64,000 nt of DNA from Swingsia samuiensis (GCF_006542355.1 NZ_CP038141.1:1556001-1620000), one strand, 5' to 3'. Shown: positions 1-7,714, counted from the stretch's first letter. Notes: generated by a model not told the origin, from the letters alone. Numbers and translations are program-made.

Positions 1-128
1 AGAAGTTTTCAAAAGATCCAGCGATTATAACTTATATGAAATCTGTAAGGCATGACCCTGATTTAGGGCTTAAACATTTAATCTCTATGACGTCTAAAGT
101 TCACATGGAAAAGAATAAACAATCATGA
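1..128 (+). CDS. 3' end of an unidentified gene upstream of the T6SS effector
   Basis: Only the last 41 codons are in the window. The frame starting at base 3 is open until TGA at 126-128. It overlaps the ATG of the next gene (ATGA), so the two are probably translationally coupled. The visible tail is basic and His/Met-containing, with no motif I recognise. In Agrobacterium the gene before tde1 encodes a DUF4123 adaptor/chaperone, and this gene sits in that place, but nothing in 41 residues confirms it. The gene starts outside the window. Confidence 0.6.
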   Translation, partial: KFSKDPAIITYMKSVRHDPDLGLKHLISMTSKVHMEKNKQS

Positions 129-853
129 GTGGCGCATTATTGGGAGGATTAGCTGGGGTTGAGATTGGTGGAGAAACAGGAGCTCTAGCAGGTCCAATAG
201 GGGCTGCGGTAGGAGCCGTTCTTGCAGGGATTGCGGGGCTTGCTTTAGGCTCTATTGATCCAAGTATATTTGCACATGTTAATAAAAAAGCAGATGAAGA
301 TTTAGAGCATAAAGAACCCTCTGGTCCATGTTATGATTGTGGGGACGGCCCTGATTGCTTTAAGCCTCCTAGTTCAGATCCGGACACTCTTAAAGAATTC
401 AGACGGCAACTGAAAGGGCAAGAAAAGGGGATTAATGAAATGTCCCCTGATGAACTGCTTAATAATATTGATCGATATTCTGAACTTGGTCGAGACGCGG
501 CTAATCCTGGTGAGAAGAAAATGCGCGAGGATTTTAGGAACCAGTGGTGGGAAGACTATTTTATTGAAGGACTGAATAAATTTGATAATAGGAATAAAGC
601 AACGGAATATGCCGATGAGCAAATGAAAGAAAAAGCTGCGCTTCATAATCCAGATATGCGTGCAGGCGGAAGACCAATGCCGACAGATATGGGGTCTTCT
701 AGAGTTAACTCTTCCATAGGTTCTCAATGGGGTAAAAAAGGACCATCAAGTACCTTTAAAAGATGGGAGCAATTGAAGAAGGCGGCAGAAAAAGCAAAAA
801 AATTAGGCAAAAAGTTTATGGATGTTGACTTACTTGAATGTGAAGATTCATAA
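125..853 (+). CDS. Tde1-like type VI secretion DNase effector (polymorphic toxin type 15)
   Basis: 242 aa. Residues 1-42 are a Gly/Ala-rich hydrophobic segment with repeated GxxxG spacing (a glycine zipper). A small Cys cluster follows (C69, C72, C78). From about residue 85 the rest matches my recollection of the Ntox15/toxin_43 fold, including the catalytic HxxD signature HNPD at 174-177 followed by MRAGG. In Agrobacterium Tde1 the zipper N-terminus helps the toxin cross the target's inner membrane, and the HxxD domain degrades DNA in rival cells. The start overlaps the stop of the gene before it, and the next gene fits the cognate immunity protein. There is no signal peptide, as expected for T6SS cargo. 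The family call is from motif and context; I could not run a search. Confidence 0.72.
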   Translation: MSGALLGGLAGVEIGGETGALAGPIGAAVGAVLAGIAGLALGSIDPSIFAHVNKKADEDLEHKEPSGPCYDCGDGPDCFKPPSSDPDTLKEFRRQLKGQEKGINEMSPDELLNNIDRYSELGRDAANPGEKKMREDFRNQWWEDYFIEGLNKFDNRNKATEYADEQMKEKAALHNPDMRAGGRPMPTDMGSSRVNSSIGSQWGKKGPSSTFKRWEQLKKAAEKAKKLGKKFMDVDLLECEDS

Positions 854-883
854 ATGTAATTATCTAAAAAATGGAGAAGTGAA

Positions 884-1579
884 ATGTCTGAAATAGATCC
901 TCGCTCTGATATTCGTGAATTTATTCAAGAATATGGAGAGTTAAAGAATCAAAAAAAAGTATCCAACGAAATTTGCAATGAATATGAAGAAAAGTTGCCA
1001 AATGCACTGATACAGTTTTGGCGCGAATATGGAATTGGAACGTGGTTAGAAGGGAAATTTCAGTTTTGTATTCCTTCTGACTATGCAGATATTATTGATA
1101 TTCTCTTTGAAGGAGACCCTGATATTCATCCCAAGAGAACTCATATTGTGGGTTTTTCAGCTTTTGGTGATCTACTTATTTGGAATGAAGACCTACAAAG
1201 TTGTGAGGTAAATTTACCTTTATCAACGATGAAGATACCCAAATGGAATTATAGCAAATTAGGAGTAAAAAACTATTTTTTAAAAGCTCCTATTTCTGGT
1301 TTAGTTTTTGATCGTTGGTATAATTATCCTACCGATAATAAAAATTACACTTCTTTATTTAAAGAGGCGTTAGATGTGATTGGAGAAATCACTTTAGGTG
1401 AATGTTATGGTTTCTTTCCTGCGTTAGCCCTTGGTGGCGCACCTGCTCTTAAGCATATTAAAAAAGTTGATGCTAAAGTTCATTTCAACATGTTAGCTCA
1501 AATGGGTCCTTTACGTATCCGTCGTTTAAATGAGCAAGAAGAGATTGAATTTTTCCGCTATGCAGGTGCAGAGCAATAA
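884..1579 (+). CDS. Tdi1-like immunity protein (GAD-like / DUF1851)
   Basis: 231 aa, cytoplasmic, no signal peptide. The first ~110 residues resemble the GAD-like domain (a YGxGTWLEGKFQFC stretch followed by aspartate-rich turns). The C-terminal ~80 residues, with the GEITLGECYGFFPALALGG segment and a MAQMGPLRI tail, resemble the DUF1851/Tdi1 C-terminal domain. In the known Tde/Tdi pairs this protein binds the nuclease effector and neutralises it in the producer. It lies 30 bp after the effector on the same strand with a GGAGAAG ribosome-binding site 7 nt before ATG. Order and domain pairing both support a cognate immunity role. The specificity is inferred. Confidence 0.7.
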   Translation: MSEIDPRSDIREFIQEYGELKNQKKVSNEICNEYEEKLPNALIQFWREYGIGTWLEGKFQFCIPSDYADIIDILFEGDPDIHPKRTHIVGFSAFGDLLIWNEDLQSCEVNLPLSTMKIPKWNYSKLGVKNYFLKAPISGLVFDRWYNYPTDNKNYTSLFKEALDVIGEITLGECYGFFPALALGGAPALKHIKKVDAKVHFNMLAQMGPLRIRRLNEQEEIEFFRYAGAEQ

Positions 1580-1585
1580 AATCCT

Positions 1586-1624
1586 TTAACAGGAAGGTAA
1601 TTTCATAATATTCCTTCCTGTTAA
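1586..1624 (+). terminator. Inverted repeat after the immunity gene
   Basis: Perfect 12-bp arms TTAACAGGAAGG / CCTTCCTGTTAA around a 15-nt AT-rich loop, 7 bp after the immunity stop codon. There is no long T-run, so it could be a weak intrinsic terminator or an mRNA-stabilising hairpin for the effector-immunity transcript. Confidence 0.5.
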
Positions 1625-1958
1625 TTAACATTCCCACAATTTCTGAGCGATTTAGTGCTCTTCCTGACTTGAGGCATTGGCGTAAAGAGCGGTGGTGGAC
1701 AACTGAACATGCCCTCATCGGTTTCTTCTGTACCTACTGCCGGAGCGCTCTTGCCTGGTCGTTCCAATCAGTCGTTCCCAGGACTGAGCCAAACAAGAAT
1801 GGACAAAGAGGTCGATTCCCACAACCCGCTGGTAAAAGCGCCAACAGTGATGCGAAGGCTTAATGAATTTTAATTGAACCGGAGCCGAAAAGGAAAAAAT
1901 ACGTTTTGGTCATGCTTTTGAATTTTAGGTAAAGTATTTATAATTTAGGCTCGATATT
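1625..1958. other. Degenerate gene-poor stretch, probably element remnant
   Basis: No intact gene. A plus-strand frame 1673-1873, entered after a stop at 1670-1672, reads like the middle of a protein (...GGQLNMPSSVSSVPTAG... ending TVMRRLNEF). It has no start with a plausible ribosome-binding site and no family I recognise. It also contains one copy of AATTGAACC near 1871, matching the half-site of the palindrome at 2274. I read the stretch as decayed DNA belonging with the integrase remnant that follows. Confidence 0.4.
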
Positions 1959-2272
1959 ATGTACCGTATTGATTTAATTTTATTACAAAGACTTGTTTCG
2001 AAGTTTCGAGGTGTCGTTCATTGGAACGGAAAGCCGATTCCTTATGGAATGAGACGGTGTTTTAGTAAGGCTTGTAAAAAAAAGCTGGTTTAAATTGGAC
2101 GCCTATATCGCATCATATTAAGCATAGTGTTGCATCATGGTTCGCGATGGATCGGGTGCCTATTGATCAAGCGGCTGATTGGTTGGCAACAGATCCCGTT
2201 ACATTGAGGCGTGTGTATCGCAAGTTTGATCCAAGTTATCTGAGGTCTATTGCGGATGATTTTGACCTGTAG
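1959..2272 (+). pseudogene. Frameshifted 3' remnant of a tyrosine site-specific integrase
   Basis: From ATG 1959 the frame reads ...VVHWNGKPIPYGMRRCFSKACKK and runs into a TAA after an A8 run near 2076. Shifting frame at that run restores a catalytic-domain tail: HHIKHSVASWFAMDRVPI, then AADWLATDPVTLRRVYRKF and DPSYLRSIADDFDL, ending at TAG 2270-2272. This resembles the end of phage integrases: the HxxR box (here HxxK), the WL-x-TDPVTLRRVY segment with the nucleophile-position Tyr, and DPSYL. The N-terminal half is missing. It is unrelated in sequence to the resident integrase at 49232. It lies 50 bp before attL, the same layout as the live integrase beside attR, so it is likely a relic of an earlier integration at this tRNA. 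Confidence 0.72.
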
Positions 2273-2273
2273 T

Positions 2274-2287
2274 GGTTCAATTGAACC
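2274..2287. repeat. Perfect 14-bp palindrome next to the integrase remnant
   Basis: GGTTCAATTGAACC directly follows the stop codon of the decayed integrase. A half copy (AATTGAACC) lies near 1871. By analogy with the TGTCAAACC repeats near the live integrase, these may be arm-type sites of the older element. This is inferred from position only. Confidence 0.4.
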
Positions 2288-2322
2288 ATAACGACTTATG
2301 TGGATAACTTAAAAAACGGCAG

Positions 2323-2344
2323 AAAACCTTGGTGGACCCGACGC
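2323..2344. other. attL core
   Basis: 22 bp beginning AAAACCTTGGTGGACCC and ending at ...ACGC, identical to 50323-50344. It duplicates the 3' terminal part of tRNA-Arg (T-arm edge, acceptor strand, CCA). To its right the sequence diverges (AACTAG here, GATTCG in the tRNA), so recombination occurred within this core. Confidence 0.9.
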
Positions 2345-2379
2345 AACTAGATAAAGTGTTTTAAATCAATAAGTTAGAC

Positions 2380-2440
2380 TGTCAAACCATAAAAATCTAT
2401 ATATGGAAAAACAAGGCCTAAATTGAGGTAGTGTCAAACC
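2380..2440. promoter_or_regulatory. Putative integrase arm-type sites at the left end
   Basis: Two direct copies of TGTCAAACC (2380-2388 and 2432-2440), 36 and 88 bp inside attL. Two more copies in the same orientation lie just inside attR (50260, 50281). Repeats on the phage side of both cores are typical of arm sites bound by the N-terminal domain of tyrosine integrases. Function is inferred from position and repetition. Confidence 0.6.
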
Positions 2441-2449
2441 GAAAAGATG

Positions 2450-2656
2450 TCATTGTATAGCTGAACAAGCCCTAACCTGATCGCGCAACCCAACATAATC
2501 ACCCAGCCACCGCATCGTCTCCGGCTGTGGAGACTTCTGGATCTCGGACGCCAGACGGGCCTGATCGTCTTTCGTGTAATGCACCAACACGGGACAAGGC
2601 ACATATTGAACTGATGTGCAGCTTGTGAGGGTAAGAGCGAGAATAATCCACTTCAT
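2450..2656 (-). CDS. Rz1-like small outer-membrane lipoprotein (spanin subunit)
   Basis: 68 aa. Short hydrophobic leader with a lipobox ending TLTSC, so Cys13 should be lipidated after signal peptidase II cleavage. A Pro-containing periplasmic segment follows. It is the last gene of the late operon. Its ATG overlaps the TGA of the gene before it (ATGA). In phages of Gram-negatives an inner-membrane Rz protein followed by a small lipoprotein forms the spanin that fuses inner and outer membrane at lysis. Unlike classic lambda Rz1 it is not nested within Rz. Sequence similarity to known Rz1 is not obvious, so the call rests on lipobox, size and place. Confidence 0.55.
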   Translation of the reverse strand: MKWIILALTLTSCTSVQYVPCPVLVHYTKDDQARLASEIQKSPQPETMRWLGDYVGLRDQVRACSAIQ

Positions 2657-2886
2657 GCGTTCCCATCCTTCAAGCGTGTTAAAAGAGCATCTTCTGTTGC
2701 AGGTTTATCCGCTTCAGCCTGAGCCATGGCTTGGGCTTTCTGCGTCATGACATCGGCGGCTTGTGCCTGCTGGCGGGATGACGCAACGGAGGCTTTGTTA
2801 TTTCCTGCGCGATAGGAGAACGTCACCAGAAAGAGCAAAACACCGAGAGCGCAAAGGCCCTCGGCAAGATGAGCATAGCCCAACAT
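2653..2886 (-). CDS. Putative Rz-like inner-membrane spanin subunit
   Basis: 77 aa. One N-terminal transmembrane helix (about residues 8-27, GLCALGVLLFLVTFSY) precedes a ~50-residue Ala/Gln-rich helical domain that could project into the periplasm. This N-in topology with a helical ectodomain is that of i-spanins, though it is shorter than lambda Rz. It overlaps the lipoprotein gene by 4 bp and its start abuts the stop of the 2886-3194 gene. No catalytic motif. The spanin call is inference from architecture and position between endolysin/holin genes and the phage end. Confidence 0.5.
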   Translation of the reverse strand: MLGYAHLAEGLCALGVLLFLVTFSYRAGNNKASVASSRQQAQAADVMTQKAQAMAQAEADKPATEDALLTRLKDGNA

Positions 2887-3194
2887 TATTGAGCGTATCC
2901 TGTGACAGGTACAGACGAAGCCGGAGTTGAGACAGGCTTGCCTTTCAACGCAACCTTAATGTCATCAAGACCGTCTTCAATCTGGATTGCGCCACCTTCG
3001 ACCTTGCTGATGCCCGCTAAAAGAGCATCCACGTCATAGCGCTCTTCTAAAAGAGGTGCGATATCATCGCCAAGACCTCCTACAATAGCGGCCGTTGCTT
3101 CCAGCTTGGCTTTCTGGGCAGGTTTAATCGCATTTCCTGCGGCATTTTCAATAATGGTGACAAGTTGTTTGGTAACGTCAGAGGCGGTTGCCAT
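2886..3194 (-). CDS. Small soluble protein of the lysis cluster, function unknown
   Basis: 102 aa, acidic, predicted largely helical, no transmembrane helix or signal peptide. The middle (IVGGLGDDIAPLLEERYDVDALLAGISKVEGG) shows no motif I recognise. ATG at 3194 follows a terminator hairpin by 17 bp and has a modest GGGA upstream. Its place between the putative holin and spanin genes suggests a lysis-related or virion role. That is a guess from position. Confidence 0.6.
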   Translation of the reverse strand: MATASDVTKQLVTIIENAAGNAIKPAQKAKLEATAAIVGGLGDDIAPLLEERYDVDALLAGISKVEGGAIQIEDGLDDIKVALKGKPVSTPASSVPVTGYAQ

Positions 3195-3210
3195 GGTGTG
3201 TTTTTCCCAT

Positions 3211-3233
3211 AAAAAAAGCTCCTCAGAGGGAGC
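3211..3233 (-). terminator. Intrinsic terminator inside the lysis cluster
   Basis: Read on the minus strand: GCTCC-CTCTGA-GGAGC followed by seven T. It lies between the putative holin gene (stop at 3297) and the next gene (start 3194), so it would cut the late transcript unless transcription is antiterminated or leaky. Confidence 0.75.
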
Positions 3234-3296
3234 ATTGAAAAGATCGTTCGGTCTGACAGCGCTGCCGCTGCCTCCTTCGGGGGTGTGAGGGTTCAG

Positions 3297-3536
3297 TCAC
3301 GTCTTGCCGGCGTGTGGATCCACATCATCGGCATTGGTTGCGTGATTGCTGTTCATGGCGATTTGATTGATCAGAACGTAAAGAAAGAGCCATTTTGATC
3401 CATCTTTAGGCCGCGCCCAGAAACGAGCGATCAAAGCACAAGTGGAAATCAGAAAGGTCACAATCGCCAAGAGGTCCGCGCTATAGCGCGCAGGCAGAAA
3501 AGGGGCGATAGTGTGCATCAAAGAGACAGGATCCAT
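3297..3536 (-). CDS. Putative holin
   Basis: 79 aa with two likely membrane helices (about residues 21-41 and 49-63) joined by a short basic loop (RFWARPKDGSK), and a polar C-terminus ending in DPHAGKT. Small size, two-helix topology and position directly beside the endolysin gene fit a class II-type holin that permeabilises the inner membrane. Sequence families of holins are too diverse for a firm call by eye. Confidence 0.55.
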   Translation of the reverse strand: MDPVSLMHTIAPFLPARYSADLLAIVTFLISTCALIARFWARPKDGSKWLFLYVLINQIAMNSNHATNADDVDPHAGKT

Positions 3537-3559
3537 AGTGGTCTCGTTTTAAAAAGGAG

Positions 3560-4054
3560 TTAGGCGAGGATTACCCGCTTAAAAGCAGGAATATTTCGCA
3601 CAGGATCAGCCGCCCCAAGAGCGGAATTATACCAGCGCTTGTGATAGGCGGACATGCCAACAGCATCATCGGCGGCAGGGAGGGATTGAGGCGCAAGCCA
3701 GACTTTCACCGCACACATTCCAGCAGCATAAAGCGGGTTAGTGATCATCTGGGAGGATGCTGGCTCAACGCCATGCAGAAGCTGATGCAATCCGTAAGCA
3801 ATGCGCGAGCGACATGGTGCAATCAATGAGTTCTTCCACAGATCATCATGCGTAAATGGCTCCATCTGCCAAAAGCCAAGAGCGGGACCGTCATTGAGTT
3901 GTTTCAGCCAGATGTAATTGCTCTCAACTAATCCAATCCCAGTGACTAGGTTGAGCCGTGCTGGCGATAGAAGCCCAAGAGTGGCAAGGGCAGGCTGAAC
4001 CCATTCATATTTTACCTGTGCCAGATCAATCCCGCGTGCAGCAACACCTCCCAT
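3560..4054 (-). CDS. Putative endolysin (lysozyme/transglycosylase-like)
   Basis: 164 aa from ATG 4054, which overlaps the stop of the preceding gene as TAATG. The longer 195-codon frame only reads through the other gene, so I reject that start. Around residue 40 the segment GIGLVESNYIWLKQLNDG, then PALGFWQMEP, has the arrangement of lysozyme-fold muramidases: a catalytic Glu in a helix, followed by a Gly-x-x-Q-x-E strand. A Trp/Tyr-rich C-terminal part follows (MSAYHKRWYNSALG). It should cleave peptidoglycan after holin opening. No signal peptide is visible, so release would be holin dependent. Family assignment is moderate. Confidence 0.62.
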   Translation of the reverse strand: MGGVAARGIDLAQVKYEWVQPALATLGLLSPARLNLVTGIGLVESNYIWLKQLNDGPALGFWQMEPFTHDDLWKNSLIAPCRSRIAYGLHQLLHGVEPASSQMITNPLYAAGMCAVKVWLAPQSLPAADDAVGMSAYHKRWYNSALGAADPVRNIPAFKRVILA

Positions 4055-4344
4055 TACGGATGCACTCCCGCTTGGAGCGCGTGCCAGATGGCTGATCCTG
4101 CCGCACTTCCACCAATGGTCGTAGCGAAGGTAATCCACGTCCGCCATGTGCGGATTTTTCCTAGATCAGCCCGCGTGTCCAGAAGGTCTTGGCGTAACTC
4201 TTTAAACCCAACCGTAATGGCAGATTCAATATTATCTAAACGTTTCTCGCTTTGATCTTGTCGTATTTTTTGTTCAGCGAGCTTGAATTGGATATCTTGC
4301 ATATCTATTGTTTGACGATATTGAAACTCTTGCGAATTGGGCAT
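4054..4344 (-). CDS. Small coiled-coil membrane protein upstream of the endolysin
   Basis: 96 aa. A long amphipathic coiled-coil (residues 5-65, with the RLDNIESAITVGFKELRQ-type heptads) ends in a single C-terminal membrane helix (about 70-90, FATTIGGSAAGSAIWHALQ). This is the layout of XhlA-like phage lysis accessory proteins. A similar architecture occurs at 44232-44645 in this prophage. Good ribosome-binding site (AAAGGAAAG). The stop overlaps the endolysin start, so expression is coupled. It could be an alternative holin or antiholin. Confidence 0.55.
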   Translation of the reverse strand: MPNSQEFQYRQTIDMQDIQFKLAEQKIRQDQSEKRLDNIESAITVGFKELRQDLLDTRADLGKIRTWRTWITFATTIGGSAAGSAIWHALQAGVHP

Positions 4345-4363
4345 GGTTCTTTCCTTTGGGTAT

Positions 4364-4386
4364 AAAAAAAGCCACCTGGAGGTGGC
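4364..4386 (-). terminator. Intrinsic terminator between tail and lysis genes
   Basis: Minus strand: GCCACC-TCCA-GGTGGC followed by seven T. It separates the 891-aa tail protein from the lysis genes. Its stem is closely similar to the terminator at 13415-13440. Confidence 0.8.
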
Positions 4387-4409
4387 TGAGAGTGTGGGAG
4401 ATAGGGAGA

Positions 4410-7085
4410 CTATTTACACGGGGTATCACTGCGAAATAACAGGCCGTTCGCATCAAGGCAGGCGAAGGCGTTTCCGCTTCCTTTAAGCATTGTCGCTTTT
4501 AATCCATCGACCTTTGTGACCATGTAGTGCGATGCTTCTTTGCCGATATTTGTTAGATAAAGACTACCATCTGGATCGGCATAAATTCGTTGGTCTTGAT
4601 TGTTGGAATCCGGCGTGGGACTGGAGAACTTCATATAATTCCCAGGCGTAGACAGAGTAATATTCCCGCCCGTATTGATATTTCCATCAATCGTTGCTTG
4701 ATTAGGTATATATACCGTCCCCTTAAATACAGCGGCAGCATTAGCTGTAAACGCTCCAACTTGAAGGCCGCCATCTCCGCCAGCGGTGTCGCTTAACAAA
4801 AGATGATAGTTATCGGCCGCATGGAAGTAAGGGTGTCCCGCCCCATCTCCTGTCGTTGGAACAAATCCGACACCTTGACCAGTATTTACGAGAACATCTC
4901 CTCCGTTGGCTGAAAGGCTATAAGCATTTAACTGCGAATACCCTCCTGCTGTTGCTTTCACATCCATTGCGTTTGAAGATGAAGCTGTAATGAATGGGTG
5001 TCCTCCTTTATCGCCGGACATAGGAACAAGGCCAACGCCTTGACCATTCATGACCGTAACCCCGTAAGAGTTTATACTCGCATAACCGCCAGCAGATGTT
5101 TTTGCGTCAATCGTATCGGGTGCAGACGCCGCTATAAAGGGATGACCTTTTGTGTCTCCTGAAAATGGAATCATTCCAAATCCGTTTCCATTCATAACAG
5201 TTGCACCATTAGGGAGCCAAACCGAACCACCTTGTGAGATATATTCTCCATAAGCTGGATTTTGGAAACTTCCACCTGCGCCTAGTCCAAGGCCGTATTC
5301 ATAACCGGGTGGATTATAAACAATTTGAGCGCCAACCGCTCCTTGCTCGGCTTGTGGATTGACGGTCGTATCCCAGCGCCATTGCAGATGAAGCGATACT
5401 TTGGATTGCGCTGCATCATTTGTCTCATTCGCAGCGGGTGCAGCGTCTCGATACTGAATGAGCCTCAACGTGGATGTGTTAATTCCGCCTTTCGCAAGTT
5501 CATTCCCCCATGATTGCAATACGCTTGTATCGCCTATATTCGCTCCTACTGCATAAGGGGTGTATATATTGGTTTGCGTGGTGCTACCATTCGACATGGC
5601 TTGGAAACCGGGAGAGCCTTCAAGTAGGTTACGGATATGATACCCTAAAGGAAGCGCACCGCCGCCAGAAACAGTAAAGGCGTAACTATCTTTCGTTAGT
5701 TTTCCGCCGCCACTATTATCAAAAACCATCGTATAGCCATGAATGGAATTTAGATAATCGGTAGGGTCACGGTTCCATAAATCGACCTCATGGTCGCACT
5801 CATGGACGAGGCTATAAACAGACCCATTCGGATTATTAAAATCTCCACCGGGCTTTTGAGGCTCAAGGTCACACAACTCATACTGAGGAAAAGCTTTGGT
5901 AAAAACGCCAAATAGGATGGCAGGACTGCTGATTTGGGTAAATACGGTATCCAGCGCAGGTTTCGACCCGTCTAGCGTGTCCTTGCCCGGAACTTTATTT
6001 CGATCATTCCCAAGATTATAATTGCCTTGTTGGAATATCACCCATCCATCAACAGAAACACTTGGTATGGTTCCATCCGGGTTTCTTTTCCAGCCAGTTA
6101 TAGTCCCAAAGTAGGTGTTGAACGGGCGTCTATATCCATCTGTATCCCAATTATTTTGCCAGATACTTTGCTTTATTGTTCCAGTCGCTACGCCTAATTC
6201 GTTTGTTGCAACATTCATACCTGTATGCAGCATCGTCCCCCAATAAGCTGGAAGAGCAGGGGAGAATGAGGCTCCTCTTGCCGTAAACGTAACAGCATGA
6301 CTTACCCCATCAGGGTCTTGAACAGATGCTGAAGCAACAAATTTTGGTGGGGTTGAGCCTGTTCTTGTGGCGCGAGCGGCGGCATCGTAATTCATGTAGC
6401 CCAGCATTGTATCAAATCCACCAGCGGAGACCCCCGTGCCTTGACCAGCCGACATACCATTCATAGCGACAAAATCAACAGCGGCTCCAAGATTTCCGCT
6501 GTCCGGTTGACCGAATATCCATTCGAACGCTTTTGCATAGGAACGCTGGCCGCCAAGCATCAATGCCCTTTCTATGGGGATGCCATCCGTTGCAGGGAGA
6601 TTAATATCGTTGGTGTTTATTGTTCTGCGCGTAAAGAAGCTTCCAAGAGGGGATGGGCTTTCTTGACCAAAGTAAGTATTTGTTCCTGGAAAAGAACCGA
6701 CGCGCAAAAAGTCGTTTGCGTCCATGTGCTGCGTATTAACGGGTGCTGTGACATTGCCGGATTTATCTAGCCCAGCCACCTTAGAACCAATATCGGCCTG
6801 TTGCACGGAATTGTCTGCATAGGTCGCAATATCGCCAAGATTAGGGGACCATGATGGGAAGCCCGATACGACGTTTTTGTTGGAGAGGCCGCCCGGTGCG
6901 AGCGTTGGACTTGCTTTTGTCGCAGGTTGTGAGTTTCCCATACGATCCATCAAGCCACTAGAATCTGCTTCATCTGAGTGCAGAGGATGTGCGATGTGGT
7001 TCGGAACAACCTCACCCGCATAGCTTGTAGAAGAAGCAAAGCAAAGGCAAAGCGCAGCGAAAAGGGAGTGGTGTTTTTTCATCAT
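4410..7085 (-). CDS. Large tail-fibre-like protein with an apparent signal peptide
   Basis: 891 aa. The N-terminus (MMKKHHSLFAALCLCF then ASSTSYAGE) has the n-, h- and c-regions of a Sec signal peptide with an AYA-like cleavage site near residue 23, which is unusual for a virion protein. The middle (residues ~130-560) is a large Gly/Asn/Trp-rich beta region with a HECDHEVDLWN segment. Residues ~610-740 hold three related repeats built on GxGxVP-SGD-GHPFIxAS, and the end contains fibre-like NGNIN/TGGNITLS beta repeats. It follows the other tail-fibre genes. It may be a host-recognition fibre, or a secreted or surface protein made by the lysogen. The signal peptide favours the second reading or a membrane-routed assembly. 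Confidence 0.6.
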   Translation of the reverse strand: MMKKHHSLFAALCLCFASSTSYAGEVVPNHIAHPLHSDEADSSGLMDRMGNSQPATKASPTLAPGGLSNKNVVSGFPSWSPNLGDIATYADNSVQQADIGSKVAGLDKSGNVTAPVNTQHMDANDFLRVGSFPGTNTYFGQESPSPLGSFFTRRTINTNDINLPATDGIPIERALMLGGQRSYAKAFEWIFGQPDSGNLGAAVDFVAMNGMSAGQGTGVSAGGFDTMLGYMNYDAAARATRTGSTPPKFVASASVQDPDGVSHAVTFTARGASFSPALPAYWGTMLHTGMNVATNELGVATGTIKQSIWQNNWDTDGYRRPFNTYFGTITGWKRNPDGTIPSVSVDGWVIFQQGNYNLGNDRNKVPGKDTLDGSKPALDTVFTQISSPAILFGVFTKAFPQYELCDLEPQKPGGDFNNPNGSVYSLVHECDHEVDLWNRDPTDYLNSIHGYTMVFDNSGGGKLTKDSYAFTVSGGGALPLGYHIRNLLEGSPGFQAMSNGSTTQTNIYTPYAVGANIGDTSVLQSWGNELAKGGINTSTLRLIQYRDAAPAANETNDAAQSKVSLHLQWRWDTTVNPQAEQGAVGAQIVYNPPGYEYGLGLGAGGSFQNPAYGEYISQGGSVWLPNGATVMNGNGFGMIPFSGDTKGHPFIAASAPDTIDAKTSAGGYASINSYGVTVMNGQGVGLVPMSGDKGGHPFITASSSNAMDVKATAGGYSQLNAYSLSANGGDVLVNTGQGVGFVPTTGDGAGHPYFHAADNYHLLLSDTAGGDGGLQVGAFTANAAAVFKGTVYIPNQATIDGNINTGGNITLSTPGNYMKFSSPTPDSNNQDQRIYADPDGSLYLTNIGKEASHYMVTKVDGLKATMLKGSGNAFACLDANGLLFRSDTPCK

Positions 7086-7088
7086 GGT

Positions 7089-7700
7089 TTATCCCGCTGA
7101 AATCATGACATATTGACCATTATTCCACAGCACCCCTGCGACGTGCGGGTCTTGGGTAGGAAGGTCGATGGATAAAAGCAAATGTCCGTCTGGACTGATT
7201 CCCATAACGGAAACGCCGCTCAGCATAAGGTGCTTATCAGCTGAAAGTGCGGCTATTCCATTGGCTGCGTCTTTTTGCGCATCCACAACACCCGAGACCG
7301 TAATGCTTGCTTTATTGACTTTATCAATAGCCTGATTGGCCGCATTTAACGATTGAGCGGCGGATTGAGCGGCATTTTGTTCACTGATGGAGGCAGCTTG
7401 CTTTGAATTATCCGCCTGTAGCGCTCGAGTTTTGACTGTATCGGATATATCATTCGCCTGAGCGATCACATTTGGAAGCCCCGCCTTATCAAGAGAGGCT
7501 TTGATCGATTGATCAAGATGATCGGTGAAGACGAGGTTTGAAGGCATCCCGGCAGCGACAAGGGCCTTAACGGTGGTGTTCTGAACGCCTCCGTTAAAAA
7601 CACCGAGAACTAGGTCGGAATGACTGATTTTTTCAGTTGTCTCAAGGGCTGAAACAGATTTCCCGCCGGATGCAGCCGTCGCATTGAGTGTCCCTGACAT
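7089..7700 (-). CDS. Tail-fibre-associated protein, function unknown
   Basis: 203 aa. N-terminal ~60 residues are mixed. Residues ~80-140 form a long Ala/Gln/Ser-rich helix (ISEQNAAQSAAQSLNAANQA) likely to trimerise as a coiled coil. A small beta domain ends the protein (VLWNNGQYVMISAG). Such a shaft-plus-tip arrangement is common in short fibre or fibre-adaptor proteins. Strong ribosome-binding site (AGGAG). It sits 3 bp upstream of the large fibre-like gene, so the two may act together. No family recognised. Confidence 0.55.
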   Translation of the reverse strand: MSGTLNATAASGGKSVSALETTEKISHSDLVLGVFNGGVQNTTVKALVAAGMPSNLVFTDHLDQSIKASLDKAGLPNVIAQANDISDTVKTRALQADNSKQAASISEQNAAQSAAQSLNAANQAIDKVNKASITVSGVVDAQKDAANGIAALSADKHLMLSGVSVMGISPDGHLLLSIDLPTQDPHVAGVLWNNGQYVMISAG

Positions 7701-7714
7701 AAGGAACTCCTGAT

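Noticed and set aside
1669-1863. 64-codon plus-strand ORF
   Set aside because: Unlikely amino-acid pattern, no ribosome-binding site, and a competing frame with more protein-like sequence; the stretch is degenerate.
3560-4147. 195-aa version of the endolysin
   Set aside because: Its first 31 codons lie within the preceding gene in another frame; ATG 4054 with TAATG coupling is better.
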